A stretch of 64,000 nucleotides of DNA from Przewalskia tangutica (lineage: Eukaryota; Streptophyta; Magnoliopsida; Solanales; Solanaceae). The stretch lies in assembly GCA_029844215.1 (NCBI GenBank), contig CM056721.1, positions 7,328,368 through 7,392,367 of the forward strand, given 5' to 3'. Below, piece after piece: positions 23,364-36,280 of this stretch (its first letter is position 1; the number at the start of each line of letters is the position of its first letter). Position numbers and translations under genes: made by a program. The notes beneath the pieces were generated by a model. The model was given only the letters and a program-made list of their open reading frames with translations, did no database searches and had not been told where the DNA came from.

Positions 23364-23580
23364 TAGTAAATGTGCACCCGACAAGTCAATGGAGGTTTTA
23401 CGTGATCTCAGTTTATTAGACTTTAATTGCTAGATAGTTTTCCAATTGCTGTGAAAGCTTTTATTGGCTTTGGTACTGTCAATTTTGAGTTCCACCAAGA
23501 AAATTTCCACATACTTGACATATAACCATATCATCAAAAGCCAACAGCACAATTACTTTCTCTTGAGACTCTATTTAAAC

Positions 23581-24189
23581 TAGGGCTATTATTGGTCCGG
23601 TTCTCGGTCCGGTAAGATTTTCCCGGATCGGGTTCGGGCCTCGATTTTTTTAAAATTGAATTTCCAATACTGAAATTGACATTTTCGGACACATTACCAC
23701 GAAATTTGGACGTTAAAATCTATTGTATATCGCAAATATTTACCGAAGAAAAGGGAAAATTAGTAACGATTTGAGAGAAAAGTGAAATTAATTGACAAGC
23801 TGGACGTTTTTGGAGAAATCGGTTGTGCTTGGTTCGGCTCCTCTCGAAAAAATACGCGAAATATTTTTTTTTAGGTAAAACGGACGTCCGAACTCAGAGT
23901 TATGACCATTTAAAGTTTCACCAATTTACAACTACTTTACTTTTAAATTAAAACATAAAGTTTACATCACATATATTCTTAAAACATGTAAAATAGTCCA
24001 ACATTAGGAAATATTATAATTAAATATAATTAGGGCTGGCTGAGGGGGCGGGGGCCGGGTATTTTACCGGGTTATCGGACCGGCTCCTTATCGGTCCGGG
24101 TAATTTTTTGGTACTCGTATCCGGACCGATAAGGTTTCGGTCCGGTTCTCGGATAATTATCGAAAGTATCCGGACCGATAACAACCCTA
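23581..24189. mobile_element. Non-autonomous hAT-type element
   Basis: 609 bp with inverted ends TAGGGCTATTATTGGTCCGG and, on the other strand, TAGGGTTGTTATCGGTCCGG. It is flanked by 8-bp direct repeats ATTTAAAC (23573-23580) and ATTTCAAC (24190-24197), one mismatch. TIR beginning TAGGG and an 8-bp duplication fit hAT. GGTCCGG/CCGGACC words occur repeatedly in the right half (24040-24180). No transposase. Confidence 0.8.
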
Positions 24190-24197
24190 ATTTCAAC

Positions 24198-24603
24198 CAC
24201 AAATTGTGCAGCACTTGATCAATTTTACTCCCAAAATAATTTGATAGCCCATGTTACTATGTACGTAAATCACAAAGTATGAAGCTTAATAAAATTATAT
24301 AATTGTTGCTACATATTCATTAATGGCAAATTACTTAAAAGCAAGTGGGATAACAAACCAAGATCCACTAAACACTCATCCGATTCCTGTCACGCATAGA
24401 CATAAGACAATGGACAAACAAACAAAGAAAGTTCACATGTTCACTTGTCTAAACACTATTCTCAGCCAAATCATTGACACATCAACGATAGTGCTGAGTT
24501 TGACAACTCTAAAAGCTTCATGCAAGTGAATGTCTCTAAACATAAAATGAAGACGAAACACAATAATGAAATGCTACGAATGATCACATGTTCATTTATT
24601 AAG
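24198..24603. other. Intergenic DNA
   Basis: No gene or repeat end recognised. Confidence 0.3.
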
Positions 24604-24875
24604 TGCCTGTTTGGGATGGTTTTTTTAAAGGCCAAAAACATTTTTGGAGAGTCAAAAGCACTTTTGGCCTTTAATTGGAGTGTTTGGTTGACAAATCCAA
24701 AAGTGTTTTTGGAAGAAGAGTAGAGCCTATTTTGGCTTTTGACTCTACTTGTTAATACCATAAAAACACTTTTTTTATTGACAACCAAACACCTAATCAC
24801 TTTTTGATAAAAAACTCTACTCCTAAAAGCTCCACTTCTAAAAACTCTTTTTAATAAGCTGAACCAAACGAGCCC
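24604..24875. mobile_element. MITE with GTTTGG-type termini
   Basis: Ends GCCTGTTTGGGATGG and, on the other strand, GGGCTCGTTTGGTTCAGC; the interior is rich in CAAAAGTG/CACTTTTG foldback words. Same family as 39175-39498. No clean target duplication seen. Confidence 0.65.
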
Positions 24876-25085
24876 TAAAGCAGCTATATAATTAGTTAGA
24901 ACTTAGAAGTCAACACACAGGTCAGGCACGCAAAACACACTCCATCCATGGCATAATTTTTTTAACTTAAAAATTGAACAACCAGTAACCAAATGTACTC
25001 CAGATTTAATGATATTAAAATAGAGATATTTCTAAGAGTAATTGACTAATGACTGTATCTACACTCCACCGCTATCATCCCTTCA

Positions 25086-25690
25086 TTAAATTAAATACTG
25101 AGATGGTTCGGACATGTACAGAAAAGAGATACAAATGCCCCGGTGCGGAAGTGTGAGAGGTTGGCTATGAACGGGGTCCAGGAGGGCTAGAGGTAGGCCG
25201 AAGAAGTATTGGGGAGAGATGATTAGAAGAGATATGACGCATGTGCAACTTACAAAGAACATGACCTTAAATAAGGGATTGTGGAGGATACGGATTAGGG
25301 TAGAAGACAAAATGATAGTTGTAGTGTTATTACTGTAAGCCCGATTAGACTATCACACTTAAAGAACAACATTGCTTTATAGTCCCCTGTAGTTTGATTT
25401 CTACTGTTATGTGTTCTTTAGTGTACTTTGTTTATCTTATTTAGTTGCGTTAGCTACTGCTTCCTTTTGTTAGAATGCGCTACCATAGCGTATTCGATTT
25501 TGTTAATCATACTACTTTAATTTCTTGTCTGAGCGTTTCTCTTGCTTTGCTTGTGATTATGCTTTGTCTTGAGCCGAGGGTTTTCCGGAAACACCCGCTC
25601 TACCTAACAAGGTAGAGGTAAGATCTGCGTACACTCTACCCTTTTCAGACTCCACGTTATGAATTTCACTGGGTATGTTGTTGGGAATAA
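25086..25690 (+). mobile_element. RTE-type LINE, 3' end of ORF and 3' UTR
   Basis: 25098-25310 translates on the plus strand to the C-terminus of the plant RTE ORF: LRWFGHVQKRDTNAPVRKCE, then RPKKYWGEMIRRDM (one internal stop before RRPKK). The 3' UTR follows and ends GCTCTACCTAACAAGGTAGA, AGATCTGCGTACACTCTACC and TTTCACTGGGTATGTTGTTG. 5' truncated, non-functional. Confidence 0.8.
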
Positions 25691-26807
25691 ACCTTCCCAA
25701 GTTACAGTCATTCTTACAGCAGAACTGCAGAATAGTTTAATACTATAGCAGAGACAAGATTTAAATAGAACCTAACGTACACAAGAACCATTATAGAAAG
25801 ATTAATTATATTACCATCACATAATGGCAAAAAAAAAAAAAACTAGCTGAAGCTTCCTCAAAAAATAAAACATTGACGTGAGATAGAAAATATGTATAAA
25901 CAAAAAGAAGATAATAACTGCATTTCAAGGCTAAGAGACCGGGTGAATTGTACTCTGTCAGTACTGAAGAAAAGTTTATACAGCCAATTGCAGAAAAGTA
26001 AGCACGAAAACAAACTCAAAAAGGAGGACTTGAATGTCATAACTCACCACTCACGTAGCAATTTGAATTTTCAACACTGGCCAAAAGTTGACAAAAATAG
26101 TTTGTGGAAGTCAATACCAGCAGACTTCACTTGGGATTACAAAGAAAAGTCAGGATGATACACCGGGCTTCTGCAAATGGCGGGAGCGTGAGGCCAGACA
26201 CAACTAAGCAAATGATTGATCTTTATCCTTCTCTGATCCTTCACTTCTGACTTCCTTTAATATTGCTAACTTGCACCTTTCTTGGGACCCCTCAGCATAT
26301 AAACACAACCTAAAACAAAGCGATTCAGCTATGTAAGTGTCTAAATTGGTGAGAGCATGTAACTCTGTTATGCAACTCGGCCTCTTTAGCTAATGATTAA
26401 ACATTTATCGAAAGTGGGGGTCAGGAAAAAACTTAATTCTAGGTAACCAAAGCACTAAATCAGAAATCCTGTAATAACATTTTTGTCTTTTTTCATATAG
26501 CAAACACATGAGTTTCACCATAGTTAGCATAATGCTCTTCCCTTTGCATGTTTTTCTCTAAATTTTGGTGCCATAGGTATACATAACAATCATGTGGGAA
26601 CCGTACACAGAAATCTTGAGGGATCTCTTAAACCTTTTTCTTTGTCCTTTTACAGCGTAAGTTAAAGATGATAGGATCCACAAAGAATGAAAGAAATCCT
26701 AACTGAAACACTTATTGAACCATTTCAAACAAGACCATCAAACTAATTTGACTGAATCACTACAGAGATTTCAAAGCAGCACAAACAATACTTGCCTGCC
26801 AGTGTTG
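25691..26807. other. Region downstream of the RsmE-like pseudogene
   Basis: No coding exon recognised. Part of 26160-26800 may be the ancestral 3' UTR of the RsmE gene on the minus strand. Confidence 0.3.
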
Positions 26808-26959
26808 CTAGACCTTGAATATCTCCTGGTCATTACACCGCAACATTAATGCTGACAAAAGAGTCACTGTAGCAGTTTCAACTCGTAGACGATGAGGTCC
26901 AAGACCAACAGAAGTTGCCCCAGCCTCCAGAATCACGTTAAACTCTTTCTCTGTGAAGT
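26808..26959 (-). pseudogene. Last exon of the RsmE-like pseudogene
   Basis: Acceptor TTCATAG then ACTTCACAGAG; encodes DFTEKEFNVILEAGA and VGLGPHRLRVETATVTLLSA before TAG at 26808. This is the cofactor-binding trefoil-knot end of RsmE. Phase 1 joins exactly to GGACCAGAAGGAG at 38236. This exon itself is intact. Confidence 0.8.
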
Positions 26960-27512
26960 CTATGAAGGAGCGTATTCACAATAATCATACACAGCAGAAA
27001 ACAAAATTATAAGTTATCTATGTCTGCATGTTGTATGTGAGATTGTCTAGTATCCACAAGGTTTTCTTTATTTTTCGTTCCAAATTCTTTTATTATAATT
27101 GTTGTTCACCACTCTTGAAAGGATTCTTACTTCTGGATAATGAGGACAAAATAAGAGGGTCTAAACCCACTTCAGCCTGCAAGATTGGGTTGGTGCACTC
27201 ATACGCGATAGGTATAACTGTATAAGCACCACAATACGTGAAGCCAAATCATACTAAAACAAACTCTGTATAGCACAAAGTACTTCCTGCAGTGCGAGAA
27301 AGATAAATAGAGTTTGTGGTTAGAGTCATAGTGGTGTAGGGTTGGAGAGTGCATGAGAGTGTTGTTCTAGTCCAGCAAAGCTAAGTTGTGCGGACTCTTC
27401 ACTTTCAATGTAGCACCAATGTCGACACGACATGGGTGTGGGTTCGGGATTTGACCAAAATCTATCGAGAAATTCGAGAATGATCTCTGAAATCAAAACA
27501 AAAATGAGGGAG
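26960..27512 (-). other. Giant RsmE intron, 3' part before the L1
   Basis: No coding sequence recognised. It ends at the first copy of the 15-bp duplication flanking the L1. Confidence 0.5.
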
Positions 27513-27527
27513 AAATCACAATTTAGG

Positions 27528-28310
27528 ATGACCTCCTCTCCTTTCTATTTATTTTAGCAATGGAAGGTCTCAATGACATGCTGAAGACAACAAAGAACAA
27601 TAAATGGATCAGGGGCTTCAAAGTCAACCACAACACTGATGATGGTTTGGAAATCTCTCACCTACAATATGCTGATGATACCTTAATCCTATGTGAGGCA
27701 GACAAATCTCAACTCACTATGTTACGGATGATCTTTATCCTATTTGAGTCTGTCTCAGGAATGCATATAAACTGGTCCAAAAGTTTTATATACCCTATCA
27801 ATGAAGTGCCTCAAATTCAATCAATGGCAGAAATTTTGGGTGGAAAAATAGGAGAGCTTCCCACAATTTACATAGGAATGCCACTGGGAGAAAGAGCAAG
27901 TCTATGGGGATATGGAATGGAGTCTTAGAGAAGTATGAAAAAAAACTGTCAAACTGGAAAAGTCAATATCTTTCTCTTGGTGGAAGTCTAATCCTAATCA
28001 ATAGTGTACCTGATGCTTTGCCAACATACATGATGACATTGTTTCCCATGCCTGCTGAAATTGACAATAGAATAGATGTCTTGAGAAGAAGTTTCTTCAG
28101 GCAAGGAAATTCCGACAAGGAAAAATTCCATTTGGTGAAATGGGATATTCTGCTGAATAGCAAGAAAGACGGAGGGCTAGGCATATGCAATCTTAAAGCT
28201 CAGAACCAGAGCCTGCTCAGCAAATGGAATTGGAGAATGGCATCAGGAGAGAGATCCCTTTGGAAAGAGGTGATCAAAGGAAAGTATGGAGAGGAAAACA
28301 GTTGAACTAC
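27528..28310 (+). pseudogene. L1 ORF2 reverse transcriptase, C-terminal part
   Basis: Opens directly at the insertion point with the frame DLLSFLFILAMEGLND (normally GDPLSPFLF). It contains the catalytic HLQYADDTLIL (YADD near 27668) and the SGMHINWSKS segment. A frameshift at about 27905 moves into the next frame: WNGVLEKYEKKLSNWKSQYL, VKWDILLNSKKDGGLGICNL, LSKWNWRMASGERSLWKEVI. It ends at a stop at 28303. Non-functional. Confidence 0.88.
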
Positions 28311-28943
28311 AAACAGGGTGACCGGTCCCTATAGTGTCAGTTTGTGGAGAACCATCAGAAACCTTTGGCCAATCATCCAGAACGGATCAAACTATAAAGC
28401 TGGTAATGGAAAGAAAATCTCTTTCGGAATGACTGGTGGATAAGACAATCTTCTCTTAAACAGTCCTTCCCAGATATCTATGGTCTCTGACAGCAGCAAC
28501 AAGCAACCTTAGAAGGAATGCGGTCCGAGCAAGGATGTAATTTTGGTTTCAGAAGACTCTTAAATGACTGGGAGATTGGCAGAATGGCAGAATTTCTGAA
28601 CATCCTAGAGCAACTCAGTGGGCTATCTACTAGTGAAGATTGTATGGTGTGGCAAAAGGATAGCAGGGCTTATTTTCGGTCAAGTCATCCTATAAAGATC
28701 TAAACAGATCAAATTTTGTGATAGAAGGTTGGCCATGGAAACTGATATGGAAAGTCAAGATTCCTCATAAAGTGGCTTGCTTTGTTTGGTTATTGGCAAA
28801 AAACAGAGCTCTTACTCAGGACAACTTAGCAAAGAAGGGTTTTCATTTATGCTCCAGATGTTTCTTATGCGGTGAGAAAGCAGAGACAATGAATCATCTC
28901 TTTTTACATTGTAAATGGGCAGACCAACTATGGAGAAAGAGAA
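28311..28943 (+). pseudogene. L1 ORF2 zf-RVT region
   Basis: Frames at 28518-28703 and 28718-28943 give WLLAKNRALTQDNLAKKGF, RCFLCGEKAETMNHLFLHC and WADQLW, the plant L1 zf-RVT domain with its C-x2-C...H-x4-H/C zinc-like pattern. Interrupted at 28943 by the left LTR of the Copia; continues at 37263. Confidence 0.85.
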
Positions 28944-29090
28944 TGTATTAATCTTTCCATGGGGAGCCTTTCTCATTAATACAAATATATATAGGGTGTA
29001 TAATGTAGAATTCACCAGGGATCCTATATTTACCACAATTACACAAGACTAAATATGGCTAAATATATTAAATGTACACGTGCTAATACA
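28944..29090 (-). repeat. 3' LTR of the reversed Copia element
   Basis: Plus-strand ends TGTATTAATC and GTGCTAATACA are TG...CA with a 7-bp inverted repeat. About 147 bp. The 5 bp before it are GAGAA; the right end of the element is rearranged so the duplication cannot be confirmed. Confidence 0.75.
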
Positions 29091-29244
29091 CCCCTCAGTC
29101 GGAGGAGGTCGGACGCTAAGACTGGATCTGAAGTCGAGGACGAGTTGTCTAGAAAGACCCTTTGTGAATATATCCGCATACTAATATGAAGAAGGCACAT
29201 GCAATACCTTGACATGACCGAGAGCAACCTTCTCACGAACAAAG

Positions 29245-29692
29245 TGGATGTTCATCTCAATGTGTTTGGTTCGCTGATGCTGAACCGGATTATGATATAG
29301 ATATATGACGGATATGTTATCACAATAAACCAAAGACGTCTTACATAATGAAGCTCCAAAAAAAGGTTTCGAAGCCAACAGATCTCATCAACAACATTAG
29401 CAACACCTCTGTATTCTGCTTCTACACTCGAACGGGATAACGTGGCTCGTCTCTTGACAGGCCAAGAGATGAGGTTATCCCCTAAGAACAAACAATAGTC
29501 TGAGGTGGATCGTCGCGTGTCTGAACAGTCTGCCCAATCAACATCCGTATATGACAACAATCTGATCGGTGCTGAGGGGTGTAGATACAATCCATAATCA
29601 AGGGTGCCCTTAACGTATCGAATGGTACGTTTGCGGGCAGTAAATGTGGCTCCTATGACATGCATGAATAAGCATACGAACAACATAAGCAA
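29245..29692 (-). pseudogene. Copia RNase H (reversed copy)
   Basis: Contains RKRTIRYVKGTLDYGLYLHP, SYTDVDWADCSDTRRSTSDY, FLGDNLISWPVKRRATLSRS and SVEAEYRGVANVVDEICWLR, the Copia RNase H with its catalytic Asp residues in TDVDWA. Frames break at both ends. Confidence 0.85.
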
Positions 29693-29859
29693 TATCAGGC
29701 CTTTCAGGTGAAAGTAAGGTACTGAAGTACACCTACTAGACTCCTATAAAGAGTGGAATCTGCCACTGGATCACCATGAACTACACCAAACTTCGATTTA
29801 GAGTCAATTGGAGTGGACATGATTTTGCAATTAGTCATCTTAGCCCTGTACACAATCTT

Positions 29860-30505
29860 TTATGCATACTTACGATGGCAAAGAAACATAGTGTCTGCAG
29901 ACCTAGTCACTGATATCCCCAAAAAATAACTCAATTTCCCCAAGTCAGTCATAACAAATTCGGTTTTGAGCAGTGCAATGATCTCATTTTTCAACACATC
30001 AGAAGAGGCAATAAGAACAATGTCATTCACATATAACAATAAATAAGCAATATTGCTACCTCTATGAAAAATAAATAAAGAATTATCACACTTGCTACAT
30101 GAGAACTCAATCTGCATAATGTACCTGCATAATGTACTGTGCAAACCGATCATACCACACTTTAGGGGTATGTTTTAAATCATAAAGTGACTTGCGGAGA
30201 CGACATACATACTGAGGGGCTGGATGAATAAAACCAGGCGGCTGGTGCATGTAAACAGTTTCTTTCAGATCCCCATGTAGAAATGCATTTTTCACATCAA
30301 TCTGATGAATAGGCCGGTGCTTACCCATAACAATACTCAGAACTGTGTGAATGGTAGCCAGTTTGACAACCGGACCCTCCTGTTGATTAGTGCCATTAGC
30401 CAGAAGTATTGTCTTATATCTCTCTAGATCACCATTGTCTTTGTATTTGTGACGAAAAAGCCACATGCAACGAATCACATTCACCCCTTCCGGTCTAAGA
30501 ACCAA
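29860..30505 (-). pseudogene. Copia reverse transcriptase (reversed copy)
   Basis: Two overlapping frames give DVKNAFLHGDLKETVYMHQP (30107-30505) and NIAYLLLYVNDIVLIASSDV plus KLSYFLGISVTRS (29860-30153). The catalytic YVDD is changed to YVND. One frameshift separates the blocks. Not functional. Confidence 0.85.
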
Positions 30506-31222
30506 ATCTCACGTGTTGTTTAGTTAAAGCTTTAAATTCCTCACATATGACCGCATTCCAATTAAGGTTTAGTTTGGCTAGTTTTGGATTTTTGGGAATT
30601 GGGGAAACGGTTTGTGTTGATAGGTTAAACTAGACTTTGAGTTTGAAAATTCCGTGTTGGGCACGAGTTTTCATCAGTGCGTGGAGTGCGATGGGTGTAT
30701 AGAATTTTGTGGGGTGTGCGCGGTCACCGCGTGGGCGTCGGAGGTTGAGGTGCACAAAGCGGGATGACGGTGGGTGATTTGTGTCGGGTGGGTTTGATGA
30801 CGGGTCGGTGGCCGTCGATGACGTCGGGTAGTAGGTCGGTGGCGGGTGAGGACTGCACTGGTGGGTGAGAATGTGGCAGCAGCGGTCTGGGTGGGTGTGG
30901 TGGTTGTCAGTTTTATGCTGACTATAGCGGGTTGGGTTTTCGGTAACTGGGAGTCGGCTACGGTGATTTCTGGAGGTGGCGACGCAGTGGGTGGTGGCAT
31001 AGTGATTACCGGTGGCGGAATAGAGACGGTGTGCCGATTGCCGATGGTGGTGGCAATCGGCGAAGTTGATGACTGACACATGGGATAGGACACTGGTGCA
31101 AAGACATTGTTGGTGGCAGTGGCGGTCGGTGGCAGCGACAGGGTGACGGTTGTGGACTGCCATAGTTGGTTGAGGAAGACGGGTGATATGTTAGACTCGT
31201 CAAGGAACGTGTAGTCCGTTTT
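30506..31222 (-). pseudogene. Copia hinge between integrase and RT, low complexity
   Basis: Rapidly evolving Pro/Thr/His/Ser-rich linker (codons from repeats of GGTGG/CCACC type). No fold expected. Several frames are open simply because of base composition. Confidence 0.55.
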
Positions 31223-31820
31223 TCAGAATTTTTGGATATTCGAAAACTGGAATATGGTCTCATCAAAGGTGACGTACCGCGAAACGTGAATTTGGCGAGT
31301 GGATATGTAATAGCACAAATAGCTCCTATGGTTAGGTGAAAAATCGACGAAGACACACGGAGTGGTTCGGGGTGCTAATTTATAAGGGGCGATTGAGGTC
31401 AGATTGGGATAACACATGCAACCGAATATCCGAAGGTGATCATAAGAAAGAATTCGACGGTATAAAATTTCGGTTGGGGTCATATTATGAAGAGTGCTGG
31501 TGGGTAAAATATTTAGGACGTATTCTACCATTTTGACAGCATAGACCCAGAAAGGACGGAGAGAGAGGCATAAAATAGGAGAGTATGAACCATGTTATTT
31601 ATAGTGCGGATGATTCGTTCTGCTTTGTCATTATGAGGCGAGGTGTGTGGATACGAGAAACGAAAAACCATGTCATTATTTTTACAAAATCGATGAAACA
31701 TGGAATTATTAAATTCACGACCATTATCACACTGAAAAGATTTGATGGCTTTCTCAAACTGTGTTTTGATAAAAATCCGAAACTCGAGAAATTTGACAAA
31801 CACTCCCGATTTAAATTTTA
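31223..31820 (-). pseudogene. Copia integrase, second half (reversed copy)
   Basis: Has VKFLEFRIFIKTQFEKAI, SFQCDNGREFNN with the second catalytic Asp, HNDKAERIIRTINN with the Glu, and the C-terminal MTPTEILYRR, HLRIFGCMCYPNL and CVFVDFSPNHRSY segments. It joins in sense to 36281-36625 once the Ogre-like LTR is removed. Confidence 0.85.
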
Positions 31821-31825
31821 GCGGG

Positions 31826-34800
31826 TGTCGCGCCCTTTTTCGACCGCGACTTTATTTTAAAACTCCTGCTTAATAAAATGTTAGAAAATAAATAATAAAA
31901 ATGCTAAATGTGCAAAAGAATGCTAAAATGTTAAAAGGGTGCTAAAAGGTAAAAGAATGTTAAAGGGTTCGCGGAGTCGCCACCTAATTATTTTGGGTGA
32001 ATTAGGACACCTAAATGTCAACTAGGTTAAAGTCAACACTAACTCCATTTTTATGGTCTGCTAAACTTAATGAAATCCGGGGTAAGGGTTCTTTATTAAT
32101 CTAGAGGGAAGGGGTTAGGCACCCTCTAAGATCCGCTAACTTGCGGTTGTCCTGTCAAACCTAGGGTAATTATTATGCTAAGATGCATGTTTCGAAAAGT
32201 TTAAGTGAAGCGGTGCCTGCAAATTTAAAAAGATGCATTCTTTTATAACCTGAAAAAAATTTATAAGATTTGTTTATAAAATTAATTTTTGAAAGAGATC
32301 ATACAAGGTGTTATACATAAGAAGTTTAAAAATATAACTGTGCAGAGTTGACTTAGTGATTAAAGGTAGGCCTTTGTTTGCAAAGTCGGTGGATAATAAA
32401 TTATATAATATTAATGAAAGAGTTATTAATTCTTTTAAGATGCATTAGTCTCGTGATTAGATGTTCAAAAATAAGTTAAGCAAGCTAGAATAGTTAACTT
32501 AATGAGAAGCAAATTTCTAATGTTGAACTATTTTCTAATAGCGACTTAAAGCTTAGGCTATTCTAAATATATTAATGTTAAGAGTAATGTTAGACAAGTA
32601 ATTACAACAAATGAATGGGGAAAGGATATGAATTAATAAGGATGACTCGAAGAATGACGATGTCCTTTCGCCGCGGTTTGGAATTTTCCTATGCGAGGTG
32701 GATGCGCATAAATGCGGGCCTTCATTTGAAGTAGCTCAAGATGAGTCTCGCCATGAGACTCTTTGTTGCTCCGACGCATTTCATGTGAAAAAAAAGAAGA
32801 AGATAAGGATTAGTAAATATTCCAAACCTTATGACGCAAATAGATAAAATGTTCATATAAATTTAACATGTATATATTTTAAAATTTTTAATAACTGTAG
32901 CAGCCCAAGATGAGATGACAAGTTCAAGCACAATGAATCCCAACATTGTTCAAACAAATATTGGGCCTTGATAATGCAAATAAACACAGAAAGGAAAGCA
33001 GACCCAAATAACTGTTTTTTAGACCAAAATAGGATCGACATGCATTTGATTAGGGTTTCATTCCAGTAACATGGAGAAAAAAAAAAGAAAGACATGCCTG
33101 ATATAACAATTATCAAACTTTATGGAGAATAAATCGGCCACAAGGCAGTATTAAACCCAACCAGTGATTTTTCAGATTTTAAAAGAAGGGATGGGTTGGC
33201 CCAAACACCTACAACACCCCAGAATACATACAGTACATCTTGGTGTATATCAAGAATATACTTCACAAAAGAGAACCTAAATCTATCAGCATGCTTTATA
33301 ATCTCAAACCCGAGCAGATTCAGCCATACATTTTTAACATCCAGATCACAAGGTAACATTTTAGCTAAAGCAATTAGATCACTCAAACAAAAGCAAACAA
33401 TGTGCAGGTTGATCTTTTCATCTACCCTTTTCAAACTAACAGATATAGAGTAATTTTCCTCCAATAAAGATAAGTAGATAACTTAGCATAGATGCTAGCA
33501 AATGATCATGTAGACTTTAAACTTAGCGTGAAACTAATCTAAGCATGTGTTAGTTCAAAAATGGATATCGGCCACCACAATATACATAAACTAGGATTTT
33601 AAAACTCATTTCTATCAGATGTCAACTAAGTGACCCCATCTTAGCAAACTCGACATGACTATATAACAAGAATGGTTGTCATTCATTTTGTATACAAGTA
33701 CAATATAGTATTTAACTACTAAGTTTGACTCAGATCCAAACACAAATGGGTTACTCAATGGGTCTTAGGACTTACAAGAGTAGAGACGAAGCATGATTGT
33801 AGGTTACTGATATTTAAGCAAGTATCTCAGAGCATGTAATACGATTTATGTAAGCAGTAGGCAGAGACAGAAATAAGCCCCAAAACGTAATATTTTCAGT
33901 TTCAAAGAAAAACCAACTAATCCTGCATGTGGTAGAGTTACAAACTGAAGGCGAGATGCAAACAGGGGATATACCCAAAACAGCTGCAGCAGTAACAATA
34001 ACGCCAACAGAACAGTAATGGCAAAACTAATGTTAACCAACTATTTCTATGGCTTATGAGACTTTCTAGGTATGTAGTTTTAGAAATCCAAGTAGGACAA
34101 ACATATACATCTTGGCAAGCAATTCAGGTAATTAAACAGCTAGGCATGATTCCCTATTCTTGAAGCCATCTCATCAAGCAAACAGACGGATGGAGTACGC
34201 GAACAAGCGGAGAGAAAAAGGTAATAGACAGGCCCAACCACATATTCACATACACTACGAATCAGATCGGATTACAAGCTATAGATACAGATTCATATAC
34301 TAACAAGAGAAAAGAAGCAATGTATGGCCAATTATGGCATGATTCAACCATTGGCCTCAAAATGTAACAGGCAAAACATTTAACCAACTAGCAGACATGC
34401 AAGGACAGGACAGAACATGTATGGGAATGGACAAACAGAAGGTAACATATCCAGATAGGCAGAGACCCATTTGTGCGGGTGAACATACTGATTATGATAT
34501 GACATTTATAAGCGATTCAGAGAACCCTAAGCAAACGCACACATTACATTATAATAGGCAATTTAGACATGAAGATCCAATTTAGACAATGAATGAAACA
34601 CTAAGCACTAGACAATAGATATTTCCTGGTTAGTATCTGCTTTGAATCTTCCATTTCGTGGTATATCAGATCCCAAGTCCAACAATCCAGTTCATCAACA
34701 TGCTAATATAGATTTCAAAATTTGCTTATCTCATGCCAATCACAGAAACGTATAAGCAGAATAATAGCCAAAAGACATACTCATCTTTACTGAGTATGAA

Positions 34801-36275
34801 ACAAGTATAGGTATACAACGACTTAAACACACTCCCGATAATTATAAGTTATGTCAAATAAATGAGAAACACTCAAGCAATAGACGGAGACAAAACAAAC
34901 AGATTAATTACGACAGATGAGTATTAACAGTGAAAAATGGATAGTTAACAGTCAAGTAAAACAGTGTCGACGCTAAAACAGTAACTTCGACCCCACACAG
35001 CAGCGATTAAAAGTGTTAAATATTATCAACAGAGCATATCAATCAAACAGGTTATAAAGTGTAAATCGCATAAGAAAACCTGAAAGGGGATGGGTTTACC
35101 TTCTCCGGGCAGCGAACCGAGGCAGCATATCAAGTCGTCGATGCCACTCGGAGTTTGGTTGTGATGCGGGAAGCAAAACTTAGACGATTTTGCTAGGTTG
35201 TGCAAAAATAAAGGGTTTAATTTTCTGTTTTTCTGACATGACTTCTACTTTTTTGAAGAGTCGTATGTTCTTTTCTTCTGCTTTTCTGAAGTCTTATGAT
35301 TTCCTCTACTCCCCCCCACTCTGGATGCCTTTGCATGTGTAAACTGGGTTCACTTATATGGCCACTATTTGGGTTTTAATGTTGGTAAGTAATCAAGGTG
35401 CGATTTTGACTGATTCTTACTCTGATTTTGTACGATTCGTGCTTGATTCGTGCGATTTGAACAGGTTATGGTAAGGTAAACGATTTGGAAGGATTTGATT
35501 TAGTTATGGTAAGAACAGGGTGTCTATATGGTAGCTGGTTCACGAGGTGATTCGCCGGATTCTCCGTCGAGAATCCCGGCGTGGTGTTGAGGCGGGCGCG
35601 AAGGGTAATTTCTTTAGGGTTTTGTTTTTTTTTTTTTTTTAGCTGTTGACGATGGGGGGATTAAGGTAAAGGGCTGATGGTTTCTGGGTGATCGGGAAAT
35701 AAGAAATTTGGTCGCGATGGGCGTGAGTTGAAATTTGCGGGTATGGGCTGCGTTTTAAGTTTAATTTAATTAGGGTAGAGTTTTAAGTGTATTAGTTAAT
35801 TAATGGTAGATAAATGAAATCTAAGTTGTGATTAAATTATTTAGGTGTTTTATTAGTCTAAGCTATTGTTATAATAATAAATACGGGCGTGCTATTTAAT
35901 TAGTGCTTAATGTTTATAATGCGATGCCGTTATTAAAACTTATTAAATAAAAATTGAGTTATTTAAATGCTACATGCAGATAGGACTTCTTAATTCTTTT
36001 ATGAATGATATTATTAAAACGCGTGTGTTAGATTATTATTTTATGTATTTATTATTTGTTATTAAGAATTATGACAGAGCTTAAAATTAATAAATATGGG
36101 CGCGAGACTCTAAGTGCGTAATTTTCTACGTAAGATGCGGTTCTATTATTAAATTGCTTGTTTATGCATGTATTAATATTTTATTGTTGCATTTTATTAT
36201 TATAAAATTATTTTAAAATTAGTGTAATTTTATAGTTACGGTCATGGACGGGAGAGTCAAAATTGGGTGTCAACA
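31826..36275 (+). mobile_element. Ogre/Tat-like solo LTR with gcggg target duplication
   Basis: Begins TGTCGCGCCC and ends GGGTGTCAACA. Perfect 5-bp direct repeats GCGGG lie at 31821-31825 and 36276-36280. It is 4450 bp long, no pol domains, no internal PBS/PPT, and its right half matches the copy at 1-2711. The Copia integrase frame on both sides rejoins if it is removed. The great LTR length and terminus point to the Ogre group of Tat Gypsy elements (inference). Confidence 0.88.
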
Positions 36276-36280
36276 GCGGG

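Noticed and set aside
30630..31163. Long His/Thr/Pro-rich minus-strand frame that might suggest a secreted protein
   Set aside because: Sits exactly between Copia integrase and RT, i.e. the variable hinge; several overlapping frames are open because of base composition.
33120..33464. 114-codon open frame inside the Ogre-like LTR
   Set aside because: No homology seen, present in a long LTR without coding function.
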